A stretch of DNA of 64,000 bases, from NCBI RefSeq assembly GCF_900458895.1, contig NZ_LR962863.1:1612001-1676000 (forward strand), given 5' to 3'. This DNA is from Staphylococcus schleiferi (GTDB lineage Bacteria > Bacillota > Bacilli > Staphylococcales > Staphylococcaceae). Made by a program: the position numbers and the translations under genes. Below, piece after piece: positions 53,230 through 61,002 of this stretch. The notes beneath the pieces are model-generated. The model ran no database searches, was not told the DNA's origin, and worked only from the letters and a program-made list of their open reading frames with translations. Each line of letters starts with the position of its first letter. Positions within the stretch are counted from its first letter, which is position 1.

Positions 53230-53498
53230 GAATTCAATAATCGCAAATATAACTATAAATAGAAAGTATTACTTGAAATTCACGATATTAGACACATTTT
53301 TAATAATCATATTGATGGAATGTAAAAGTGATTTACGAGATAGACCTCATTTCTAGATTATTATAAATCTACATTACTATTGTTCCAATATCCCAAACGA
53401 GCTTTCGTCATTTCATCAAGATGAGGTCACGAATTCACAGATGATTGCTCTCATATCAAGATGTCTATAAAATTTGAAATATAAAACATACTAAGATT
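53230..53498. other. Non-coding stretch between the YfhO cassette and the IS110 element
   Basis: A/T-rich, no gene and no repeat that I could identify. The left edge of the IS110 element is somewhere near here but could not be fixed. Confidence 0.5.
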
Positions 53499-53545
53499 AG
53501 CTGTGAAGAAATTTATGACGATAGATTTCTTCACAGCTATTTTTT
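53499..53545 (+). terminator. Strong 14-base hairpin followed by T run
   Basis: AGCTGTGAAGAAAT (53499-53512) pairs perfectly with ATTTCTTCACAGCT (53525-53538) around a 12-base loop and is followed by ATTTTTTAT. It may terminate the YfhO transcript, or belong to the left end of the IS110 element, where it would keep outside transcription out of the non-coding RNA and transposase. Confidence 0.7.
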
Positions 53546-53700
53546 ATAGTTGTAGAGAGAAGTAGATCGAGTAGACTCTTGGATCTTTGAATCCGCAATT
53601 TAAACTGATCAGCTTTACTCTCCTTTTGAAATTCGTTTGAAGTATGTTGGGTTCTTGAAACCGTGTATAGGAAAATGAGATGAAAAAGGCTAAGTAAAGT
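53545..53700 (+). ncRNA. Candidate IS110 bridge-RNA-like structured region
   Basis: Directly upstream of the transposase lie two successive stem-loop modules. The first pairs GAGAG.AAG (53555-53562) with CTTTA.CTCTC (53613-53622), then GATC (53565-53568) with GATC (53607-53610), enclosing two small hairpins (GAG/CTC at 53569-53578 and GGAT/ATCC at 53581-53594). The second has GGTT/AACC (53650-53653 and 53659-53662). IS110-subgroup elements encode their bridge RNA in just this place (established knowledge). The fold and identity here are inferred from eye-pairing only. Confidence 0.35.
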
Positions 53701-53736
53701 TCAAAGCTTCTCAATTCTTTAAAGGAGGCTATATTT

Positions 53737-54936
53737 ATCAATTACTTAGGTGTTGATATTAGTAAAAGAAGTAGTGTCGTAGCTCATTATCATAACGATC
53801 AATTTCAAAGAGAATTTACCATTCAAAATAATAAAAATGGTTATAATTATTTATTAAAGTATTTGAATGATTTAGACCACCTACAAATCACTTTTGAATC
53901 TACTGGTATTTATTCAAGAGGTATGACTCGATTTTGTCGCGTAAATCAAATTAATTATATTGAGATGAACCCGTTAGAAGCTAAATTCAGAACAAGTTCT
54001 TTAAGATCATGGAAAACCGATCAAGCTGATGCACATAAACTTGCGCTTTTGGCATTCAATATGAAGGACGCTAAAATTCAACGTCATACTGAAGAAATAT
54101 ATTTTGAGCTTAGAGAACGTGCAAGATTTCATTTAGAAATGGAAAATGATCAAAATAAACTAAAGGTAGAATTAGTTGAAGTGCTTCATCAAACATTTCC
54201 AGGCTTAGAAAAGTTATTTAAAAATAGGTACTCTAAGATTGCTTTAAATATAGCTAAAGTATTTCCTCATCCCAATTGTGTTTTCGCATTAACACATGAC
54301 GAATTAACTCATACCATACTTAATTCAACAGCTAAAGGCATGTCCATTAAAAAAGCTCAAAAGTATACGAATGATTTGATTTCAATAGCACAAAATAGCT
54401 TCCCTACAGTTAAACAATCTTCATTTCTCGTAGAGAAATTAAGACATCTATGTGATAAATTACTTAAATCTATGCATGAAAAAGATTTGTTTGATAAAGA
54501 GATGATTAAATTAGCTAAGACAACTGATGCGTTTGAAAATATAGTTTCTATTCCTGGGTTAGGAGAATTAACCACTGCTTTACTGATTGGAGAGCTTGGA
54601 GATATAACACATTTTGAAACAAACAAACAACTCAATGCGTATGTCGGAATTGATATAAAACGTTATCAATCAGGTAATTCTATGAGCAGAGATACAATTA
54701 ATAAAAGAGGTAATAAGAAAGCTAGACGTTTATTGTTTCTAATCATCATGAATATCATTAGAGGACGAAATCGTTATAAAAATCATGTTGCAGACTATTA
54801 CTACAAATTAAGAAAGCAGCCAAATGAGAAACCTCATAAGACTGCAGTCATAGCTAGTGTGAATCGTTTGTTAAAAACCATTCATTATCTTATTACTAAC
54901 AATCAATTATATGATTATCAAAAAGCACCACACTAA
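53737..54936 (+). CDS. IS110-family transposase (DEDD), start codon ATC
   Basis: A transposase of about 399 residues when read from 53737. The RuvC-like DEDD residues are D7 (G-V-D-I-S-K), E54 (F-E-S-T-G), D95 and D98 (K-T-D-Q-A-D); the C-terminal Transposase_20 domain has IPGLGELTTALLIGELGD and catalytic Ser312 in Y-Q-S-G. The reading frame is open from the ribosome-binding site AAAGGAGG (53721-53728), but there is no ATG/GTG/TTG within an acceptable distance; ATC at 53737 is correctly spaced (8 bases). The first in-frame TTG (53863) would delete D7. So the start is either a rare ATC or an ATG mutated to ATC that has weakened the element. No target duplication or ends identified. Confidence 0.85.
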   Translation: MNYLGVDISKRSSVVAHYHNDQFQREFTIQNNKNGYNYLLKYLNDLDHLQITFESTGIYSRGMTRFCRVNQINYIEMNPLEAKFRTSSLRSWKTDQADAHKLALLAFNMKDAKIQRHTEEIYFELRERARFHLEMENDQNKLKVELVEVLHQTFPGLEKLFKNRYSKIALNIAKVFPHPNCVFALTHDELTHTILNSTAKGMSIKKAQKYTNDLISIAQNSFPTVKQSSFLVEKLRHLCDKLLKSMHEKDLFDKEMIKLAKTTDAFENIVSIPGLGELTTALLIGELGDITHFETNKQLNAYVGIDIKRYQSGNSMSRDTINKRGNKKARRLLFLIIMNIIRGRNRYKNHVADYYYKLRKQPNEKPHKTAVIASVNRLLKTIHYLITNNQLYDYQKAPH

Positions 54937-55357
54937 TGTAACCATATAATCATATACATCATAACACCTTATTCAAAAAAATTAAATTGAACGGGCTAAT
55001 TTAGTAATGCTTATTTTAAACATAAAGACTTGACTAATCGTAGGAAAGAGTCTGGGACATAAATACCAAAATAAATAGCTCGAAGAAGATTTTGATAAAA
55101 ATCGTCTTCGAGCTTCCTTTTTATTATCATGCTTCGTATTATATATGCTCGCTTTCCGAGGGGACAGCCTCAGCCTGTAGTCTTCGGCTCGCCCTGTTCC
55201 CTCAGGAGTCTCGCTATAAATACTTCGCTTATATATGTAATCATTCACCATTATACTTTAAAAAATAAGGCACTTTCGTATAATTTAATTAATGCCAATA
55301 AAAACTAACGCGGTGCCTAAGGAAATTAGTCGCATCTAGTGCGGCTAAACTGATGAT
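54937..55357. other. Non-coding region after the IS110 transposase
   Basis: About 420 bases without a gene. It contains the right end of the IS (not located exactly) and a staphylococcal intergenic repeat at 55051-55215 (listed separately). The stretch 55216-55357 shows nothing I could name. Confidence 0.5.
55051..55215. repeat. Staphylococcal intergenic repeat, copy 1
   Basis: A composite element: a CTGGGACATAAAT start, then a 17-base hairpin (55077-55093 and 55098-55114, one mismatch), then a second, longer palindrome with GAGGGGACAG (55158-55167) and CTGTTCCCTC (55194-55203) flanking CCTCAGCCTGTAGTCTTCGGC. A diverged second copy lies at 57911-58050. Such extragenic repeats occur in many copies in staphylococcal chromosomes. 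Confidence 0.65.
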
Positions 55358-55362
55358 AAAAG

Positions 55363-55406
55363 GAAAAAATCCGAGATTTTTCGTTTTTTACGAAAACCTC
55401 GGATTT
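55363..55406 (-). terminator. Intrinsic terminator after rplS
   Basis: AATCCGAG and CTCGGATT arms (about 55368-55375 and 55398-55405) pair, extended inwards by the TTTTCG/CGAAAA stem; the minus strand then runs TTTTTTCC. A second, small hairpin GAGACAATTTTGTCTC lies at about 55417-55432. Confidence 0.85.
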
Positions 55407-55477
55407 CATCGATTATTGAGACAATTTTGTCTCAGTCTCTTTGTTTTATGTTTATTTTGTTACTTTGCGCTTCGAAA

Positions 55478-55828
55478 TTAACGAATTTCTTGGATACGCG
55501 CTGCTTTACCACGTAAGCTACGTAAGTAGTAAAGTTTCGCACGACGTACTTTACCGCGACGTTTCACTTCGATTTTTTCAATTTTTGGTGTGTGTAATGG
55601 GAATGTACGTTCAACACCTACACCAGATGAAATTTTACGAACTGTGAAAGTTTCAGAAATACCGCCACCACGACGTTTGATAACAACACCTTCGAATACT
55701 TGGATACGCTCACGGCTACCTTCAATAATACGAACGTGTACACGTAAAGTGTCACCTGCACGGAATGCTGGGATATCATCGCGTAATTGTGACTTAGTCA
55801 CTGCTTCAATTAATTTGTGATTTGTCAT
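55478..55828 (-). CDS. rplS: 50S ribosomal protein L19
   Basis: A 116-residue bL19 at the 30S-50S interface. Blocks [30 protein letters not shown] and [24 protein letters not shown] are family-typical, and the length is normal. It follows trmD with a promoter inside the trmD 3' end and a leader of about 80 bases. Confidence 0.98.
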   Translation of the reverse strand: MTNHKLIEAVTKSQLRDDIPAFRAGDTLRVHVRIIEGSRERIQVFEGVVIKRRGGGISETFTVRKISSGVGVERTFPLHTPKIEKIEVKRRGKVRRAKLYYLRSLRGKAARIQEIR

Positions 55829-55916
55829 TTTTTTATTCTCTCCTTCAACCTATGTTCTTGCCTCGACAAAATATAGCAGCGGATCATAGTGATTTTTGTG
55901 TTTCCACACTCAAAAT

Positions 55917-55945
55917 ATACTAGCATAAATCAATTTGTTTTTCAA
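55917..55945 (-). promoter_or_regulatory. Extended -10 promoter for rplS
   Basis: Minus strand: TTGAAA (55945-55940), 17-base spacer, TAGTAT (55922-55917) preceded by TGC, an extended -10. The -35 lies within the last codons of trmD. The leader between it and rplS may hold an L19 feedback element; no conserved structure could be confirmed. Confidence 0.55.
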
Positions 55946-56667
55946 TGTTCTTTTAAAGATTCAATATACTTTTGATCTTTTTCACTTAAATCATAGGCTG
56001 CTAATAAATCTGGGCGTTTTTCAAAAGTTCTTTTTAATGATTGTTCGTGACGCCATTGTTCAATATGGGCATGATTTCCCGAAAGTAATACATCTGGAAC
56101 AGACATATCTTTAAACGTTCTTGGGCGCGTGTACTGAGGAAATTCCAACAAACCGCTTGAAAATGAATCATCTTCATGTGATGCCTGCTTACTTAATACA
56201 CCAGGTATCAATCTTACAATGGCATCTGTCATTACCATCGCAGGCAATTCGCCTCCAGTTAACACGAAATCACCGACTGAAATTTCATCCGTGACCAATT
56301 TTTCTCTTATTCTTTCATCATAACCTTCATAATGACCGCAAATAAAAACGAGATGCTTTTCTTTCGATAAAGACTCTGCCAATTTTTGATCAAACGGTTT
56401 ACCTTGTGGCGTCATCAATATCACTCGTGTTTCATCCGTGACATCAATCGCATCCATTGCATTGAAGATAGGTTCAGGTTTTAACACCATACCTTGCCCG
56501 CCACCAAATGGATAATCATCGACTTGATGATGCTTATTATCTGCGTAATCTCGAAAATTAATCGTCTGTGTCTGTAAAATTTCTTTTTCACGCGCACGTT
56601 TTAAAATAGATTGATTCAACACACCGTCAAACATTTCTGGAAACAATGTTAAATAATCGATCTTCAT
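55942..56667 (-). CDS. trmD: tRNA (guanine37-N1)-methyltransferase
   Basis: A 241-residue SPOUT-family enzyme that methylates G37 of tRNAs reading CNN codons and prevents +1 slippage. The trefoil-knot SAM site [22 protein letters not shown] is near 130-150; the [16 protein letters not shown] motif (about 47-61) is present. It overlaps rimM by 4 bases, so co-translated. Confidence 0.98.
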   Translation of the reverse strand: MKIDYLTLFPEMFDGVLNQSILKRAREKEILQTQTINFRDYADNKHHQVDDYPFGGGQGMVLKPEPIFNAMDAIDVTDETRVILMTPQGKPFDQKLAESLSKEKHLVFICGHYEGYDERIREKLVTDEISVGDFVLTGGELPAMVMTDAIVRLIPGVLSKQASHEDDSFSSGLLEFPQYTRPRTFKDMSVPDVLLSGNHAHIEQWRHEQSLKRTFEKRPDLLAAYDLSEKDQKYIESLKEH

Positions 56668-57167
56668 TCGTTTAACAACCCTTCAAGTGGTGTAATCATA
56701 ATTTTACGATTCTCAATATCAACCTCTTTTACGACATCCGCTATGTAAGGAATGAGATGTTCTTTCTCTCCTTTAACAACCCAAACATCATTTGCGCCTG
56801 TCTCAAAGATTTCTGTGACACGTCCGATTGGTCTATCTTCGTCAAAAACCGTACAACCAATGATGTCAGAATAGTAGTATTCATGCGTACCGAGTTCAAT
56901 ATCTTTATGATCTCTTTCTTGAAATAAATGAGAACCTTTTAAATGTTCAACTTCATTAATATTGGTATAGCCTTCAAATGTGAGCATATGCAAACCTTTA
57001 TGCATACGATGTGATTTAACAACGACATTCATTGTTTCCGTTGGTGTATCAATTTGTAATGTTTCACCTGGTTGAAAGCGAATATCTGTGAAATCAGAAT
57101 GTGATTGAACTTTTAACTCGCCTTTAATGCCGTGCGTATTTACAATTTTACCCACTTCTACTTTCAT
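56664..57167 (-). CDS. rimM: Ribosome maturation factor RimM
   Basis: A 167-residue factor that binds S19 and helps 16S 3' domain assembly. [20 protein letters not shown] is a family-typical start; the C-terminal PRC-barrel is at about 95-165 ([31 protein letters not shown]). The start is set at 57167, 6 bases after GGGAGGTG; a GTG at 57176 overlaps that site. Confidence 0.95.
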   Translation of the reverse strand: MKVEVGKIVNTHGIKGELKVQSHSDFTDIRFQPGETLQIDTPTETMNVVVKSHRMHKGLHMLTFEGYTNINEVEHLKGSHLFQERDHKDIELGTHEYYYSDIIGCTVFDEDRPIGRVTEIFETGANDVWVVKGEKEHLIPYIADVVKEVDIENRKIMITPLEGLLNE

Positions 57168-57195
57168 GATGTGCACCTCCCATTTCTTATTGTTA

Positions 57196-57248
57196 TGTAT
57201 AAAAAGGGTGAGACTCGGTTACATTTCAGTAACATTTCGTCTCACCCT
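57196..57248 (-). terminator. Intrinsic terminator between rpsP and rimM
   Basis: GGGTGAGAC (57206-57214) pairs perfectly with GTCTCACCC (57239-57247), with an inner GTTAC/GTAAC stem; the minus strand continues TTTTTATAC. It makes rpsP partly independent of rimM-trmD. Confidence 0.85.
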
Positions 57249-57311
57249 TAACACCGATGATTCAATTTGTCATAGGGTTTGAATCCTATTTATGTCTCGC
57301 CTATGAAAACA

Positions 57312-57397
57312 CTGAAGTAATAAAGTCAATGTAGATGACTTTATACTTCAAATAGCAAAGCATCATCAAAAAGCAGATTATGAGCACTTTTTATGAT
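57312..57397 (-). other. Two further hairpins in the rpsP 3' region
   Basis: GAAGTAATAAAGTCA / TGACTTTATACTTC (about 57312-57347, one small bulge) and CATCATCAAAAAG / CTTTTTATGATG (about 57360-57397). With the terminator at 57196-57248 they give the rpsP transcript three hairpins in 180 bases. Function unknown; stabilisation or attenuation is possible. Confidence 0.5.
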
Positions 57398-57426
57398 GGC
57401 TTTGACTGCTCAATGTTAAAACAAAA

Positions 57427-57702
57427 TTATTTTGCTTTCTTTTGCTCATCGAAAGTTTTTAAAATACCTTCACGTGATAAAATATTGTGAACTGTATCTG
57501 TTGGTTTTGCACCGTCTTTTAACCATTTAAGTGCTAATTCTTCATCAATTTTAACCTCTGGCGCATTTACTGCTGCTGGGTTGTAAGTACCGATTTGCTC
57601 GATGATACGACCATCACGTGGTGAACGTGCATCTGCTACTACAATACGGTAAAATGGATTTCTTTTTGAACCTAAACGTGTTAAACGAATTTTAACTGCC
57701 AT
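57427..57702 (-). CDS. rpsP: 30S ribosomal protein S16
   Basis: A 91-residue bS16. [42 protein letters not shown] covers the conserved core; normal length. AAAGGAGAG precedes the ATG. It has its own strong promoter at 57754-57782. Confidence 0.98.
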   Translation of the reverse strand: MAVKIRLTRLGSKRNPFYRIVVADARSPRDGRIIEQIGTYNPAAVNAPEVKIDEELALKWLKDGAKPTDTVHNILSREGILKTFDEQKKAK

Positions 57703-57753
57703 TTATTATTCTCTCCTTTAATTCTCATTAAGTTTTGTTATCTACAAGAAACT

Positions 57754-57782
57754 ATAATAACAGGTCATACATCGTTTGTAAA
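57754..57782 (-). promoter_or_regulatory. rpsP promoter
   Basis: Minus strand: TTTACA (57782-57777), 17-base spacer, TATTAT (57759-57754) preceded by TGT, an extended -10. Strong, typical of ribosomal protein genes. Confidence 0.7.
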
Positions 57783-57910
57783 GAGAAATTTCTTTACCAA
57801 TATATATATTGAAATAAAGATGTTGGTGAAGCCTCGCAAAAGCTTTCAAACAGTCAATTATGGCTGTGTTTGATGCACAAAAGAAAAAGACAAACATTGA
57901 ATGCGCTTGA

Positions 57911-58050
57911 GACAATGCAAAAATAAATAGCGCTCAGATGATTTTGAATAGAAAATCGCCTGAGCGCTATTTATTATAAATCTTCATATGATATAACTTC
58001 GCCAGCCTCAACCTGACCTGTAGTTTTCGGCGCCTAAGCAAACACGTTCA
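57911..58050. repeat. Staphylococcal intergenic repeat, diverged copy 2
   Basis: Same order of parts as 55051-55215: GAGACAATG with AAATAAATAG, then a long hairpin, then CCTCAACCTGACCTGTAGTTTTCGGCG in place of CCTCAGCCTGTAGTCTTCGGC. The outer palindrome is degraded. Here the hairpin doubles as the ffh terminator. Confidence 0.55.
57919..57972 (-). terminator. Intrinsic terminator after ffh
   Basis: AAATAGCGCTCA (57925-57936) pairs perfectly with TGAGCGCTATTT (57961-57972) with an inner GATTTT/AAAATC stem; the minus strand continues ATTTTTGC. It lies in the copy-2 repeat. Confidence 0.82.
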
Positions 58051-58091
58051 TTGTGGCAAGGCTATCAAAAATTTGATGACTCGAACTCACT

Positions 58092-59459
58092 TTAGAATGG
58101 CAGATTCATGCCTTTAAGCATATTTTGTAATTGGTTTTGCTTACCTTTTTTACCTTTTCCGCCACCTGTAAATTGTTTCATCATTTTCTTCATATCGTTG
58201 AATTGTTTTAACAGACGGTTGACTTCTTGAATTGAGCGTCCAGAACCGTTCGCAATTCTACGTTTTCTAGAAACATTTAGTTTAGCAGGGTCTTCTCTTT
58301 CTGTCGGTGTCATAGACTGAATAATTGCTTTAATGTGATCGATTTGTTTATCGCTCATATTAAGTTTATCCAAGCCTTTCATTTTATTCATACCTGGAAT
58401 CATTCTCATAATATCATCAAGTGGCCCTAAATTTTTCACTTGATCCAACTGTTCTAAAAAGTCATCAAGTGTGAATGACGACGTGCGCATTTTCTTTTCT
58501 AAGTCTTTAGCTTTTTCTTCATCCACTTCTTGTTGTGCTTTTTCAATCAGACTTAAAACGTCACCCATACCTAATATACGTGATGCCATACGTTCAGGAT
58601 GGAACAATTCTAAGCCATCTAGCTTTTCGCTCATACCTATAAATTTAATCGGTTTTTGTGTTACTGCTCTAATAGAAAGTGCTGCCCCACCACGTGTGTC
58701 ACCATCTAGTTTAGTTAATGTAACACCCGTAACATCTAACTGTTGATCAAATGACTCTGCCACATTTACAGCGTCTTGACCTGTCATTGCATCCACGACT
58801 AACATGATTTCATTTGGTTTAGCAATTTCTTTCACTTCTTGAAGCTCATTCATTAGCGCTTCATCAATATGCAGACGACCTGCTGTATCAATAATAACAA
58901 AGTCTAAATGCTCATCTTTTGCATGTTGCAATGCATTCGTCACGATTTGTTGAGGTTTAACTTGATCGCCCTCAGTGTAGACAGGGATGTCAATTTGTTT
59001 TCCGACAGTCTGTAATTGATTAATAGCGGCAGGACGATAAATATCAGCTGCAACGAGCAACGGCTTTTTATTGTATTTTTTACGCATTAATAAAGCTAGT
59101 TTCCCTGCAGTTGTCGTTTTACCTGCCCCTTGTAAACCTACCATCATCACAACTGTAGGTGGTTTTTTAGCCATCGTAATCGTACTATTATCGCCACCCA
59201 TTAAAGCAGTGAGCTCCTCTTGTACGATTTTAATCACTTGTTGGCCTGGTGTTAATGACTTCATGACGTCAGAGCCTAAAGCTCGGTCTGAAACTGTCTT
59301 AACAAAGTTTTTGACGACTTTAAAGTTTACGTCCGCTTCTAATAAAGCAAGACGGACCTCCCGCATCATCGCTTTGATATCAGCTTCAGTCACTTTACCT
59401 TTACCTTTTATTTTCTGCATTGTCGCTTGCAGTCGATCGGATAATCCTTCAAAAGCCAT
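58092..59459 (-). CDS. ffh: Signal recognition particle protein Ffh
   Basis: A 455-residue SRP54 homologue. The N domain covers 1-85, the G domain about 86-295 with GLQGAGKTTTAGKLA (from about 108), DTAGRL and TKLDGDTRGGAALS. The methionine-rich M domain that binds signal peptides and 4.5S RNA covers about 320-440 (MRMIPGMNKMKG), ending with the N-G-S-G-R-S RNA-binding helix-turn. Works with FtsY upstream. Confidence 0.98.
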   Translation of the reverse strand: MAFEGLSDRLQATMQKIKGKGKVTEADIKAMMREVRLALLEADVNFKVVKNFVKTVSDRALGSDVMKSLTPGQQVIKIVQEELTALMGGDNSTITMAKKPPTVVMMVGLQGAGKTTTAGKLALLMRKKYNKKPLLVAADIYRPAAINQLQTVGKQIDIPVYTEGDQVKPQQIVTNALQHAKDEHLDFVIIDTAGRLHIDEALMNELQEVKEIAKPNEIMLVVDAMTGQDAVNVAESFDQQLDVTGVTLTKLDGDTRGGAALSIRAVTQKPIKFIGMSEKLDGLELFHPERMASRILGMGDVLSLIEKAQQEVDEEKAKDLEKKMRTSSFTLDDFLEQLDQVKNLGPLDDIMRMIPGMNKMKGLDKLNMSDKQIDHIKAIIQSMTPTEREDPAKLNVSRKRRIANGSGRSIQEVNRLLKQFNDMKKMMKQFTGGGKGKKGKQNQLQNMLKGMNLPF

Positions 59460-59472
59460 AAAGTGACCCTCC

Positions 59473-59805
59473 TTATTCTAGTTCTTCAAGTTCTTTAATA
59501 TATGATTGAATACGTTCTGGTTCTTTAATATTTTGATGCATTAATTGATAAATTTCTTGTCTTCGTTTAAAACGACGGTATAAACCCAATTTTGCTTCAT
59601 AGTCTTCTACCAAATCGCCAGTTCTTCTTATGTTATCATACACTGCTTGACGACTCACTTCAAATGTCTCTGCAATTTCACTTAATGCATAATCTTCTAA
59701 ATAAAAGAGTCGTAAGTAATTACGCTGCTTTTCTGTTAAGAGTGATTGATAAAAATCAAATAAGTAATTCATACGAATTGTTTTGATCAAGTCATTTTCA
59801 TGCAT
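59473..59805 (-). CDS. ylxM: YlxM, putative SRP-associated helix-turn-helix protein
   Basis: A 110-residue sigma-70 region-4-like helix-turn-helix protein ([30 protein letters not shown], about 50-80). YlxM is encoded beside ffh in Firmicutes and has been linked to SRP function; its exact role is not settled. It lies 3 bases from ftsY and 13 from ffh. Confidence 0.92.
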   Translation of the reverse strand: MHENDLIKTIRMNYLFDFYQSLLTEKQRNYLRLFYLEDYALSEIAETFEVSRQAVYDNIRRTGDLVEDYEAKLGLYRRFKRRQEIYQLMHQNIKEPERIQSYIKELEELE

Positions 59806-59808
59806 AGG

Positions 59809-61002
59809 CTATGCCTCATTCTTAGAATCATCATCATTAGATTCTGGTACATTTTGTTCGATCATGTCAGCAAACAAACCATAAACGTAACTTTCAGCAT
59901 TAAATGGTTGTAAATCATCCATTTTTTCACCAAGTCCTACATATTTAACTGGGATTTGCAATTCATTACGTATCGCTAACACAATACCCCCTTTAGCTGT
60001 ACCATCTAATTTCGTTAAAACGATACCTGTCACATTTGTAACTTCTTTAAACGCCTTAGCTTGTGCTAAAGCATTTTGACCTGTTGTTGCATCTAAGCAA
60101 AGTAAAACCTCATGGGGTGCTTCAGGAATCGAACGTGAGATAACACGCTTAACTTTTTCAAGTTCATTCATTAAATTTTGTTTATTTTGAAGTCGACCTG
60201 CTGTATCACAAATTAAAATATCGACACCTTTATTTTTAGCGGCGTTAATGGCATCATACATGACAGCGGCAGGGTCAGATCCTTCTCCTTGACGAACGAC
60301 GTCAACACCCACGCGTTCACCCCATACTTCAAGCTGTTGAATGGCACCCGCACGGAAAGTATCACCTGCTGCGAGCATGACTTTTTTACCTTGCAATTGA
60401 TAACGATGTGCTAACTTACCAATCGTTGTCGTTTTCCCTACACCATTGACACCGACCATTAAAATCACGTTTAAACGGCCATCTTCAATATTCATGACTT
60501 CTGATTGATCGTCATCTTGTTGGTATATTTCAACAATCTTTTCTACAATGGCTTCGCGTAAATCTTCAGTTTCTGTAATATTACGTCGCTTAGCTTCTAA
60601 ACGTAATTCATCAACTAATTCCATCACAGTATTAAATCCAACGTCGGCTTGGATTAACATTTCTTCCAACGCTTCAAAGAAATCTTCATCCACTTTTCGA
60701 TAATGCGCTAATAAGTTATTTAATTGATTTTGGAAGTTTTCACGTGATTTTTCTAAACCTTCACGGAATTTCGCACCAATTTTTTGAGATTCTAACTCTT
60801 CAAACTCTTCAATAGATATTAACCCATCATCGAACTCATCATCAATAGACGAACTATCGTCTTGAGGCTTTAATGAAGTGTCTGCTTCATTTAACTTTTT
60901 ACGCTCCGCTTCATCTTGCATTGTCTCATCTTGTTGTAACAGTTCATCTTGTTCTCGCTCGGGTTTGGCAAACTTATCTTTTAATCGTTTAAAAAAGCTC
61001 AT
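59809..61002 (-). CDS. ftsY: Signal recognition particle receptor FtsY
   Basis: A 397-residue SRP receptor GTPase. The acidic, Glu/Asp-rich A domain covers about 1-85, then the NG domain with G-V-N-G-V-G-K-T-T-T (G1), DTAGRLQNK (G3) and TKLDGTAKGG. Membrane-associated; pairs with Ffh-nascent chain complexes. It starts directly after the smc stop. Confidence 0.98.
   Translation of the reverse strand: MSFFKRLKDKFAKPEREQDELLQQDETMQDEAERKKLNEADTSLKPQDDSSSIDDEFDDGLISIEEFEELESQKIGAKFREGLEKSRENFQNQLNNLLAHYRKVDEDFFEALEEMLIQADVGFNTVMELVDELRLEAKRRNITETEDLREAIVEKIVEIYQQDDDQSEVMNIEDGRLNVILMVGVNGVGKTTTIGKLAHRYQLQGKKVMLAAGDTFRAGAIQQLEVWGERVGVDVVRQGEGSDPAAVMYDAINAAKNKGVDILICDTAGRLQNKQNLMNELEKVKRVISRSIPEAPHEVLLCLDATTGQNALAQAKAFKEVTNVTGIVLTKLDGTAKGGIVLAIRNELQIPVKYVGLGEKMDDLQPFNAESYVYGLFADMIEQNVPESNDDDSKNEA

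Larger units (their letters stand above)
57703..58091. other. Non-coding region between ffh and rpsP
   Basis: 389 bases holding the ffh terminator (57919-57972), which is part of a second intergenic repeat (57911-58050), and the rpsP promoter (57754-57782). No gene is supported. Confidence 0.6.

Noticed and set aside
53230..53736. Terminal inverted repeats and target duplication of the IS110 element
   Set aside because: No convincing pair was found on either side; IS110-type elements usually lack them, so ends were left undefined.
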